Shown here in pieces: positions 1 through 5,924 of a stretch of DNA of 7,437 nt; position 1 is the stretch's first letter, and every line of letters begins with the position of its first letter. The stretch spans positions 1-7,437 of the forward strand of contig JAFVAA010000398.1 of the NCBI GenBank assembly GCA_017476305.1. Reading direction: 5' to 3'. The position numbers and the translations under genes are program-made. This stretch comes from Lachnospiraceae bacterium. GTDB taxonomy: Bacteria > Bacillota > Clostridia > Lachnospirales > Lachnospiraceae. The notes under the pieces were generated by a model. The model had not been told where the DNA came from. It worked only from the letters and a program-made list of their open reading frames with translations, and did not search any database.

Positions 1-2
1 AA

Positions 3-828
3 CCCGACCGTCTATTACTGCTTCATATAGAGCCGAGTGTTGATCAGATCATCCGTACATCGAATGACCGGACATATCTTCGTATCGGTGATAAGTCCAA
101 GGAAATGTTGGGAGAGAATCTTCGTAATCTGGAATATGAAAGAGGATCAGGAGCATGGTAGCGGACGATTTGTGGAAAATCCGGAATACCCGGAGTTTCC
201 TTGGTTTGAAGGTATCATCAATGCCATAGCCCATCGGGATTATGCTGCTTCCGGACAGTTTATTAAGGTGAGCATGTTTGATGACAGGCTGGAGATAGAA
301 AGTCCGGGGCGGTTTCCAAATATTGTGACGGCAGACAATATTTCCTATACTCGTTTTTCACGAAACAAGACTATTTCAAGGGTAATGACGGAATTTGAGT
401 GGGTGCGTGAACTGAATGAAGGAGTAAAGAAAATATACTCAGATATGACGGATGCCGGGTTGCCGGAACCGGAGTATATCGAGACTCCTAATACTGTGAG
501 ACTGGTTCTTAGGAATAATATTGATGTAAGAAAAAATAAAACGTCACATGAGATATCAGGTGACGGTTCAAATAAAAATGTCATAGAAAATGTCATAGAA
601 AATGACAAGCTTGAACAGTATGTAAGAGGATGCTCAAGGAAGAAAGCTGAACGAACAAGAATAATTATTGATGTTATAAAAAGTAACCCTTCTATTACCA
701 TATCTGAATTGAAAGATAAGATACAAGTTACTGACCGAACGATTGCCAGATATTTGAAAGATATGCGTGATGCAGAGATAATACAGCGCGAGGGCTCTGA
801 TAATGGGGGGAGATGGATTGTATTATAG
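3..828 (+). pseudogene. AlbA_2/RecG-like ATP-binding transcriptional regulator, internally deleted and frameshifted
   Basis: Two parts of one protein family lie in different frames. Positions 3-161 (frame 3, entering from outside the window) encode HIEPSVDQIIRTSNDRTYLR and then GDKSKEM...LEYERGS, typical of the end of an AlbA_2 (Schlafen-like) domain, and stop at TAG 159-161. From about 150 the other frame encodes GRFVENPEYPEFPWFEGIIN, AHRDY, DDRLEIESPG and FEWVRELNEGVKKIY, the conserved C-terminal ATPase-like module. A winged-helix tail (ITISELKDKIQVTDRTIARY) and GGRWIVL end it at TAG 826-828. In complete relatives roughly 150-200 residues (recalled, not measured) separate these blocks, so an internal deletion fused them out of frame. 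A GTG at 37 opens the second frame, but the first ~40 residues read from it are not native. Such proteins are usually DNA-binding regulators found on or near mobile elements. The family assignment is firm; the exact junction is not. Confidence 0.85.
577..606 (+). repeat. 12-bp tandem repeat in the regulator pseudogene
   Basis: The unit AATGTCATAGAA occurs at 577-588 and 589-600 and begins a third time as AATGAC at 601-606. It encodes Asn-Val-Ile-Glu twice and then Asn-Asp. The repeat lies in the hydrophilic linker between the ATPase-like module and the C-terminal winged helix. Because the unit is a multiple of three, copy-number change would alter linker length without shifting frame. Confidence 0.85.
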
Positions 829-851
829 AAGATATGTAATCACTGGTTGTT

Positions 852-905
852 ATGTCACATAATAAGTTGGGAATAAAGTGCAAACCAAGGTGCAAACCGT
901 GACAT
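852..905. repeat. Direct repeats GTGCAAACC inside a short inverted repeat
   Basis: GTGCAAACC occurs at 878-886 and 890-898, a 12-bp period. The pair sits just inside a 7-bp inverted repeat, ATGTCAC at 852-858 and GTGACAT at 899-905. The block begins shortly after the regulator pseudogene and ends about 50 bp before the tRNA-Ser 3'-end copy. Paired short direct repeats near an attachment core resemble the arm-type binding sites of tyrosine recombinases. The repeats are seen directly; the role is inferred from position. Confidence 0.5.
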
Positions 906-956
906 GAAAGAGTCCCTCTAACGTCCTTTTTATGCATATTTCCAGAATAGGGAAAA

Positions 957-978
957 GGTTCAAATCCCTCCTTCTCCG
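957..978 (+). other. tRNA-Ser 3'-end fragment, probable integration attachment site
   Basis: These 22 bases, from GGTTCAAATCC through CTTCTCCG, match the T loop, T-stem 3' strand, acceptor 3' strand and discriminator G of a bacterial tRNA-Ser. The bases just upstream (AAAA before GGTTC) do not supply the T-stem 5' partner, and no anticodon or D arm precedes them, so this is not a complete tRNA. CCA is absent (the next bases are TTAC). An isolated tRNA 3' end is what tyrosine-recombinase elements leave at the far end of an insertion. In that reading the DNA to the left, including the regulator remnant, would be element and the DNA to the right older chromosome. Confidence 0.6.
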
Positions 979-1047
979 TTACAATTTATCGCTGTAAACA
1001 TCGGATTTTCGGTGGGTACGGCGATTTTTGTTTTCTTGAATTTTTGG

Positions 1048-1061
1048 GTACCCATGGGTAC
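1048..1061. repeat. Perfect 14-bp palindrome GTACCCATGGGTAC
   Basis: GTACCCATGGGTAC is fully self-complementary. It lies within GGGTACCCATGGGTAC, so GGGTAC appears at 1046-1051 and 1056-1061, and a third GGGTAC lies at 1014-1019. The site sits about 70 bp beyond the tRNA-Ser fragment. A recombinase or regulator dimer could bind it, but no function can be read from the sequence. Confidence 0.7.
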
Positions 1062-1220
1062 TTTGATTTTTGATTAGAGTTTCTGTGCCTGGTCGAAGGT
1101 AAAGACTCCACGGATATTGCAGATGCTCTTTCTTGTGAAAGATTTTTTTTGATGCCATATGATAGTATTTGGATGAAACATTGAGCCAGAGAGGATTAAA
1201 ATATACTCCAAACCCCTGAT

Positions 1221-1246
1221 TTGTGGATTAAAACTTTAATCCACAA
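1221..1246. repeat. Perfect 12+2+12 inverted repeat in the spacer
   Basis: TTGTGGATTAAA (1221-1232) and its exact complement TTTAATCCACAA (1235-1246) are separated by only two bases. CTTTTTC follows, so the hairpin could act as a weak terminator, but the stem is AT-rich and no intact gene ends nearby. Each arm holds TAATCCACA, one base from the DnaA box TTATCCACA. It could instead be an operator for a dimeric protein. Confidence 0.65.
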
Positions 1247-1802
1247 CACTTTTTCGGTTTTTTGTCAAAAAAATATTCAAACAGGAAGAATCCGTCAAAC
1301 TTACTCGTCAAAGGGTGCATTCGACCACTTTTGCCAGATACGCACTTTTTGTTCGACACATTTATAATATCAATTGGGAAATCCTGTTTGTTGGTAAAAA
1401 AGTGGATATTTTTTGTTTTTGTTGGTAAAAATACACATTTTTGAAAAATGATTTTGCGTTTTTGCTTTTTTACACAGCCTATATTATTTATTCCGGGAAT
1501 ATCTTATCATGGGATATGGCATAACAAGGAAACACAGAGAGTGCGAGCCATGCACACAGGATGTGTAGTTGCGACAAGGAATTAAACAACATGGGTTACA
1601 AAATGCAATCATTAGAGATACATACGTGACCTTCGTGTGACACAAAGTGTCGATTTCCGGGTTACATATGTGTCCCAAGTCATATTTTTATGTAAATCGG
1701 GGGTTTTAGGAGGTAAGCTCTTTTTTTATGCTTGGGGATTATACGACCATACAAGTAGATTAAGATTTTTAAGAATATGAAAAAATTATTTATAAGAAAA
1801 TA

Positions 1803-1831
1803 TTGACATCGTGTCAGCCACAGTGTATAAT
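1803..1831 (+). promoter_or_regulatory. Consensus sigma-A promoter of the TetR operon
   Basis: TTGACA at 1803-1808 and TATAAT at 1826-1831 are both exact consensus hexamers with the optimal 17-bp spacer. An A/T-rich tract (about 1760-1800) precedes the -35 box and could act as an UP element. Transcription would start near 1838. A promoter this strong is usually held down by a repressor, consistent with the operators overlapping it. Confidence 0.92.
1804..1816. promoter_or_regulatory. Operator 1 of the TetR operon (over the -35 box)
   Basis: TGACA-TCG-TGTCA is a 5+3+5 dyad overlapping the -35 hexamer. It shares half-sites and spacing with a second dyad at 1840-1852. TetR-family repressors commonly bind such dyads in front of their own gene, so the encoded TetR protein is the likely ligand. 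Binding here would block RNA polymerase. Confidence 0.8.
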
Positions 1832-1838
1832 CTCTTTA

Positions 1839-1853
1839 TTGACATGATGTCAA
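1839..1853. promoter_or_regulatory. Operator 2 of the TetR operon (at the transcription start)
   Basis: TTGACATGATGTCAA is a perfect 7+1+7 palindrome whose core TGACA-TGA-TGTCA has the same half-sites and spacing as operator 1. The two centres are 36 bp apart, and this copy lies just downstream of the -10 box over the expected start site. Two matched sites bracketing a consensus promoter support tight autorepression by two TetR dimers. Confidence 0.82.
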
Positions 1854-1879
1854 TATAACTATGGACGAGGAGGATCATC

Positions 1880-2506
1880 ATGATCAAAGGGACACCTGAA
1901 CTGATTGGGGAAAGAAGGGAAGAAATCGTAAATGCGTGTGAAAAGTTATATCAGACGATGAGTTTTAAGGATATTACGCTGAAAGAGATTGGGAATGTGA
2001 CATCTTTTTCACGCCCGACAATATATAACTATTTTCAAACGAAGGAAGAAATATTTTTGGCATTATATGAAAGGGAGTATGTCCGGTGGAACGAGGAACT
2101 TGTCCGGATTATGGAAGATAATGAAAGGCTCACAAAAGAGCAGCTTGCGGACAGATTAGCAAAATCCATTGAAAACAGAGGACAGCTTCTCAAACTTCTT
2201 TCCATGAACAACTATGACATGGAGGCAAACAGCCGTGAAGAACTTCTTGTTTCATTTAAGGCAGCTTATGGGAAGTCCATGATTAATGTGCGTGGGTGTA
2301 TCGAAAAGTTTTGTCATGTTATGAGTGAGGAGGATATACAAGGATTTCTCTATATGTTCTTTCCGTTTATGTTTGGCATTTATCCCTATGCTGAAGTAAC
2401 GGATAAACAGAGAAAAGCGATGAAAGAGGCTGATGTAGAATATGTATATCAATCCATCTATGAGATCACATATAACTGCCTGCTCAGGCTGTTTGGTATC
2501 AGGTAG
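1880..2506 (+). CDS. TetR/AcrR-family transcriptional repressor
   Basis: This 208-residue protein has the usual TetR-family length. The N-terminal helix-turn-helix spans about residues 13-60, with ITLKEIGNVTSFSRPTIYNY holding the turn and recognition helix (about 43-52) and the hallmark YFQTKEEIF following. The helical C-terminal part (about 70-208) would be the ligand-binding and dimerisation domain; nothing visible reveals the ligand. GAGGAGG at 1867-1873, 6 bases before the ATG, fixes the start. The gene lies directly behind a consensus promoter with two matched dyads, so it probably represses itself. It is followed after 38 bases by an aldo/keto reductase and probably controls the whole redox cluster. 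The reading frame is intact. Confidence 0.95.
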   Translation: MIKGTPELIGERREEIVNACEKLYQTMSFKDITLKEIGNVTSFSRPTIYNYFQTKEEIFLALYEREYVRWNEELVRIMEDNERLTKEQLADRLAKSIENRGQLLKLLSMNNYDMEANSREELLVSFKAAYGKSMINVRGCIEKFCHVMSEEDIQGFLYMFFPFMFGIYPYAEVTDKQRKAMKEADVEYVYQSIYEITYNCLLRLFGIR

Positions 2507-2544
2507 ATGGAGTATATAAATAAAAAAGAAAAGGAGAGGAACAG

Positions 2545-3480
2545 ATGAAAGATTTACCGAAAATCGCACTTGGTGCATGGGCATGGGGCAATGATGGTAC
2601 CTTTGGAAATGATTTTCCAGCGGACAGTCTGAAACCGATTTTTGAGAAGGCGATGGAGCAGGGACTGAACCTGTGGGATACGGCTTATGCGTACGGCATG
2701 GGAACTTCGGAAAAGGTGCTTGCAGGATTCTTAAAAGGACTTCCGAGGGACTCTTATTTTGTATCAGATAAGTTTACACCGCAGTGTGCAGATGCATCTT
2801 CCGAAACAGCAATGAAAGACATGATTGAAATGCAGCTTGGGCTGATGGAACTTGATGGGTTTGATATTTATTGGATTCATAATGTGTGGGATGCCCCGAA
2901 GTGGACAGAGGAGCTGGCGAAGTATTTTGAGGGAAAGGACAATGTACCGCTTCTTGGTGTATCGAATCACAATCTCGCAGAAATCAAACAGGCAGATGAA
3001 ATCTTAAAGGCACATGGTCTGAAACTGTCTGCGGTACAGAATCACTACAGCCTGATCAACCGCTCATCCGAGGAGTCCGGAATCATAGACTATTGTAAAG
3101 AGAATGACATTCATTTCTTTGCATATATGGTATTGGAGCAGGGGGCATTGTCCGGGAAATATGATACTGCACACCCGATGCCGGAGGGTTCTGCAAGAGC
3201 AGAAGCATATAATCCGGTGCTTGATAAGCTGGAGATTTTGAATGCAGAACTAAAAAAATTGGCAGACAAATACCAGGTGGGTATGGCTCAGATTCCGGTG
3301 GCATGGGCAATCAGTAAAGGCACTTTGCCGATTATCGGCGTAACGAAAGTGGACCATGTGGAAGATGCAGTAAAAGCTATGAATGTGAGCCTGACAGATG
3401 ATGAGATCATGGAACTGGAAAAAATAGCAGATAGTCTGGAAATCAACGCGATTCGTTTTTGGGAAAAGGAGATGAAGTAA
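2545..3480 (+). CDS. Aldo/keto reductase, intact
   Basis: This 311-residue protein has the normal length of an NAD(P)H-dependent aldo/keto reductase, a cytoplasmic (beta/alpha)8-barrel enzyme reducing aldehydes or ketones to alcohols. All four catalytic residues are visible: Asp45 and Tyr50 in LNLWDTAYAYG, Lys76 in VSDKF and His112 in YWIHN. Further family marks are GVSNHN (138-143), QNHYS (165-169), YMVLEQGALSGKY (194-206) and the cofactor-binding PIIGVTK (262-268) before a final helix. AAGGAGAGG at 2531-2539 lies just before the ATG. The gene starts 38 bases after the TetR stop with no terminator between, so it is cotranscribed and likely induced when the repressor releases. The substrate cannot be read from sequence. 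Confidence 0.95.
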   Translation: MKDLPKIALGAWAWGNDGTFGNDFPADSLKPIFEKAMEQGLNLWDTAYAYGMGTSEKVLAGFLKGLPRDSYFVSDKFTPQCADASSETAMKDMIEMQLGLMELDGFDIYWIHNVWDAPKWTEELAKYFEGKDNVPLLGVSNHNLAEIKQADEILKAHGLKLSAVQNHYSLINRSSEESGIIDYCKENDIHFFAYMVLEQGALSGKYDTAHPMPEGSARAEAYNPVLDKLEILNAELKKLADKYQVGMAQIPVAWAISKGTLPIIGVTKVDHVEDAVKAMNVSLTDDEIMELEKIADSLEINAIRFWEKEMK

Positions 3481-3513
3481 GATGATTGATCGGTTGTAAG
3501 AGAGGAGAACAGT

Positions 3514-3852
3514 ATGAGTTAAAAATTAGTAACTTTTTTTAGTGCGAGCGGTGTTACCGCTAAAGTGGCAAAGAAACTGGCAGATGTGGCAGGAGCCTTA
3601 TTGATTTTTATCGGTTTTCCGGTATGGTGGTACAGGGAGCCATCCGTGATTGATACTTTTTTAGAATCTTATGATTTTAACGGCAAAACCATTGTGCCAT
3701 TTTGTACTTCTGGCAGCAGCGGGATCGGACAGACGGCAGAGCGTATGCAGGAGATTGTCGGAAATGGGGCAAAGGTGCTTTCCGGCAAGCGCTTTGTGGC
3801 AGGTGTCACAGAAGATGAGCTAAAGAGATGGACAGAAGAAATCGGCGGCTAA
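3514..3852 (+). pseudogene. Flavodoxin pseudogene (nonsense at codon 3, internal in-frame deletion)
   Basis: An ATG at 3514 behind AGAGGAG (3501-3507) reads Met-Ser-stop, with TAA at 3520-3522. Continuing in the same frame gives KLVTFFSASGVTAKVAKKLA, the FMN phosphate-binding start of a flavodoxin, where the stop replaces a residue that is usually lysine (AAA to TAA is one change). After DVAGA the frame jumps to LLIFIGFPVWWY, skipping about 45-50 residues of the family's usual middle. It then continues through FLESYDFNGKTIVPFCTSG, SGIGQT and EDELKRW to the TAA at 3850-3852. At 112 codons it is well below the usual ~160. A GTG at 3565 could open the rest but lacks the FMN loop. The parent would be a small cytoplasmic electron carrier in this operon. 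Confidence 0.88.
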
Positions 3853-3864
3853 AGGAGATATTTC

Positions 3865-3915
3865 ATGAAAGAGATATTATGGAAGAATATAACTGCTCAG
3901 CACCGTTGGCACTGA
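3865..3915 (+). other. Possible 16-codon ORF with good ribosome site, remnant or leader
   Basis: AGGAG at 3853-3857 lies 7 bases before an ATG that reads MKEILWKNITAQHRWH and stops at TGA 3913-3915. The start signals are good, but the peptide matches nothing I recognise. The 3' half of the ORF is formed by the 5' arm and loop of the adjacent hairpin. It may be the surviving start of a deleted gene, or a translated leader ahead of the FMN reductase. Confidence 0.25.
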
Positions 3916-3934
3916 GCAGTTACGGAAGAATATA
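3877..3934 (+). repeat. 11-bp stem hairpin flanked by 15-bp direct repeats
   Basis: TAACTGCTCAG (3890-3900) and CTGAGCAGTTA (3912-3922) form a perfect 11-bp stem with an 11-base loop. The unit is bounded by TTATGGAAGAATATA (3877-3891) and TTACGGAAGAATATA (3920-3934), direct repeats with one mismatch that overlap the stem ends. No T-run follows, so it does not look like an intrinsic terminator. It could be a small repeat insertion with target duplication, or an RNA processing or attenuation structure between the flavodoxin remnant and the FMN reductase. Confidence 0.7.
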
Positions 3935-3964
3935 CTTTGCTTGATGACGGGGAGAATTTTGTAT

Positions 3965-4501
3965 ATGAAGATTGTTGTATTGATGGGAAGTCCGAACAGG
4001 AAAGGCTCTACAAATATTCTGGTCAGGGAATTTACAAGAGGTGCAGAGGAAAGCGGGAATCAGGTGGATGTGATAGATGTATGTCATCTGAATATCCACC
4101 CCTGTACCGGATGTGTCCATTGCGGTTATGAGGGACCTTGTGTGCAGAAAGATGATGCAGAGATGATTAGGCAAAAACTTTTACAGTCGGATATGGTGGT
4201 GTTTGCTACGCCATTATATTATTATGGAATGACGGCACAGTTAAAAATGACAGTTGACCGGTTCTGTGCATATAACAGCAGTTTAAGCAGCAGGAATCTG
4301 AAATCGGCACTTCTGACTGTGGCATGGAATGCAGATGACTGGACATTTGAGGCTCTGGTGGCGCATTATAAAACACTTGTAAGATATATAGGTTTCGAGG
4401 ATAAGGGCATGGTGCTTGGATACGGATGCGGAACACCGGGAATGACAGAGAGGACAAGATACCCGCAGGCAGCGTATCTGTTAGGAAAAGGAATTTCTTA
4501 G
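3965..4501 (+). CDS. NAD(P)H-dependent FMN reductase / flavodoxin-like fold protein
   Basis: This 178-residue protein has a flavodoxin-like fold of the FMN reductase type. The FMN phosphate loop is GSPNRKGST (residues 8-16), followed by PCTGCVHCGYEGPC with Cys47, Cys50, Cys53 and Cys59 (spacing 2-2-5), ATPLYYYGMTAQLKMTVDR (81-99) and a C-terminal YPQAAYLLGKGI. The cysteine pattern fits the compact motif of iron-sulfur flavoproteins, but many relatives share it without proven cluster binding. I chose the ATG at 3965 because GGGGAG at 3949-3954 lies 10 bases upstream and MKIVVLMGSP is the usual family start; the frame is also open to TTG 3941 and ATG 3944. It follows the flavodoxin remnant and is intact. 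It probably moves electrons from NAD(P)H to a flavin, quinone or nitro substrate. Confidence 0.9.
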   Translation: MKIVVLMGSPNRKGSTNILVREFTRGAEESGNQVDVIDVCHLNIHPCTGCVHCGYEGPCVQKDDAEMIRQKLLQSDMVVFATPLYYYGMTAQLKMTVDRFCAYNSSLSSRNLKSALLTVAWNADDWTFEALVAHYKTLVRYIGFEDKGMVLGYGCGTPGMTERTRYPQAAYLLGKGIS

Positions 4502-4596
4502 GCATTGCAATCATTTATTTTTTGCAGCTCATTTAGAAAAGCCAGGGAGATTTTTGATAGTATCTGATATTTATTGATAGAAAGGACGGAACAGTT

Positions 4597-5808
4597 ATGA
4601 AAAAGATAAGAAGATATTTAAGTATCCTGCTTGCATTAACGATCATACTTGGTGGAATGCGATTTCCATACCTGTCTGCAGGGGCAGCAGAGAAAAAAAC
4701 TCAGATACAGTTAAAAATAGGAAATACAAAATTTAAGGCAGTATTTGAGGATAATAAAGCACCAAGGGCATAGCTAAAAAAATTTCCGGTCACTTATACC
4801 ATGTCAGAATTGAATGGAAATGAAAAGTATAAATATTTAAGTTATGAACTTCCTACGAATGAAAAACAGGTAAAAATGATCCATGCGGGAGACATCATGC
4901 TGTATGGTTCGGACTGTATTGTAATCTTTTATAAGGATTTTAAGACTTCCTATTCCTATACCCGTTTAGGAAAAATTACAGAACCGTCAGGACTTGAAAA
5001 AGCAGTTACGAAAGGAAAAGTCAAAGTACAATTTTCTCTGGTAAAGAAGAAAATTGCACTGAATAAGACAAAACTGACCTTAGAAAAAGGCAGTTCTTTC
5101 CGGTTAAAACTGTTGAACGTTAAAGCAAAGAAGGTCAAATGGAGCATACAGAATAAGAAAATTGCTACTGTAAAAAATGGCAAAGTGAATGCAAAAAAGA
5201 AGGGCACAACAAAGGTTGTCGCAAAATATGGAAAGAAAAAATATAAATGTTCCCTGAAAGTAACAGAAAAAAAGAAGAGCGTGGCGACACAGTCTCCGGA
5301 TGCCACACGGGCATCTGAACCGGAAGAGCCATTTCGGACGGAAGAACCAAAAGAGACACCGAAAGTAACAGAGACACCGGTTCAGACGGAAGAACCAAAA
5401 GAGACACCGGAGGTAACAGAAGGACCTGTACAGACAGAACAGCCACAGGAGGAAAGCAGAGCCATGATGAAAATGAAGATTGACGGTGTTGAGGTTTCCG
5501 TTGAGTGGGAAGATAATGAATCCGTAAAAGAACTGAAAAAAATGGCAGAAAATGGGGAAATTACAATATCCATGTCCATGTATGGAGGGTTTGAACAGGT
5601 GGGACCGCTTGGAGCGAGCCTGACAAGGCGGGATGTACAAGTGACGACAGAACCCGGTGATATTGTACTGTATTCAGGCAGTCAGATCGTGGTGTTTTAT
5701 GGTTCTAATTCATGGGCATACACAAGACTTGGAAAGATCCGGGGGATGACAGATGGGGAATTAAAAAATCTGCTAGGCAATGGGAATGTGACGATGAAAA
5801 TATATTAG
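4597..5808 (+). pseudogene. Secreted cyclophilin-like / Big-like / cyclophilin-like protein interrupted by in-frame TAG
   Basis: The ATG at 4597 follows AAAGGACGG (4581-4589) and opens a signal peptide (MKKIRRYLSILLALTIILGG, then a cut near AGAA). A cyclophilin-like domain begins QLKIGNTKFKAVFEDNKAPRA and meets TAG at codon 59 (4771-4773). The same frame resumes with LKKFPVTYTMSELNGNEKY and LYGSDCIVIFY. Alignment to the downstream lipoprotein keeps length across the stop, so this is a point change with no deletion. Then come a lysine-rich Big-like domain (about codons 152-223), a Pro/Glu/Thr linker (about 229-290) and a second cyclophilin-like domain (about 291-403) with MSMYGGFEQVG and GDIVLYSGSQIVVFYGSNSW. 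The full frame has 403 codons. Restarting at ATG 4801 would give 335 residues without signal peptide, and no ribosome site precedes it. Probably a recent pseudogene; binding partner unknown. Confidence 0.82.
5341..5436 (+). repeat. Two 48-bp tandem repeats coding for a Pro/Glu/Thr linker
   Basis: Units at 5341-5388 and 5389-5436 encode EEPKETPKVTETPVQT and EEPKETPEVTEGPVQT, followed by a partial third unit starting with EQPQEE. The repeat joins the Big-like domain to the second cyclophilin-like domain, as an extended surface stalk would. The first copies are nearly identical in DNA, pointing to recent duplication. Confidence 0.9.
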
Positions 5809-5818
5809 GAACTGTTTA

Positions 5819-5894
5819 TCATTAACTTTTCTCTTTGTTATCTGCAGTGCTTGCGTTTATGGTACTGTAGATAACAAAGAGGTAAAAGTAATGA
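5819..5894. repeat. Long imperfect inverted repeat between the two cyclophilin-like genes
   Basis: The core arms CTCTTTGTTATCTGCAGT (5831-5848) and ACTGTAGATAACAAAGAG (5864-5881) pair over 18 bp with one G-T wobble around a 15-base loop. The outer arms TCATTAACTTTT (5819-5830) and GTAAAAGTAATGA (5882-5894) continue the pairing with small bulges, so the whole unit spans about 76 bases. No T-run follows on either strand, so it is not a classical terminator. It begins 10 bases after the upstream stop and ends 30 bases before the next start. It may be a small palindromic (MITE-like) repeat or an RNA stem separating expression of the two genes. Confidence 0.85.
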
Positions 5895-5924
5895 ATGAAC
5901 AGCTCCTTGTTAGGAGGAAGATAT

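Larger units (their letters stand above)
829..1802. other. Gene-free spacer upstream of the TetR operon
   Basis: No convincing coding region was found here on either strand. The few open stretches (for example 1262-1444 on + and 979-1158 on -) have low-complexity or unfamiliar translations and no ribosome site. The stretch 1250-1480 is very rich in T runs and carries GTTGGTAAAAA twice, at 1390-1400 and 1421-1431. Small dyads lie at 1554-1566 (ACACA/TGTGT) and 1639-1651 (GACAC/GTGTC). The distinct elements in this spacer are listed separately. Confidence 0.7.

Noticed and set aside
957..978. A functional tRNA-Ser gene
   Set aside because: Only the 3' end is present; T-stem 5' strand, anticodon arm, D arm and acceptor 5' strand are missing upstream.
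979..1158. 59-codon open frame on - running into the tRNA-Ser fragment
   Set aside because: It has no ribosome site, its product is very basic with no family features, and it passes through the palindrome and ends at the tRNA remnant, as spurious frames often do.
1262..1444. 60-codon open frame on + in the spacer
   Set aside because: Low-complexity translation from T-rich DNA, no ribosome site and no recognisable motif.
1484..1678. 64-codon open frame on -
   Set aside because: Cysteine-rich, atypical composition, no ribosome site, and no similarity that I recognise.
1728..1763. 11-codon ORF (MLGDYTTIQVD) after AGGAGG at 1709-1714
   Set aside because: Spacing of 13 bases to the ATG is poor, it lies upstream of the identified promoter, and the peptide is uninformative.
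5104..5640. Long open frames on - opposite the secreted protein
   Set aside because: They mirror the lysine-rich and Pro/Glu/Thr repeat coding sequence of the + strand gene and encode Phe/Cys/Leu-rich text without start signals.
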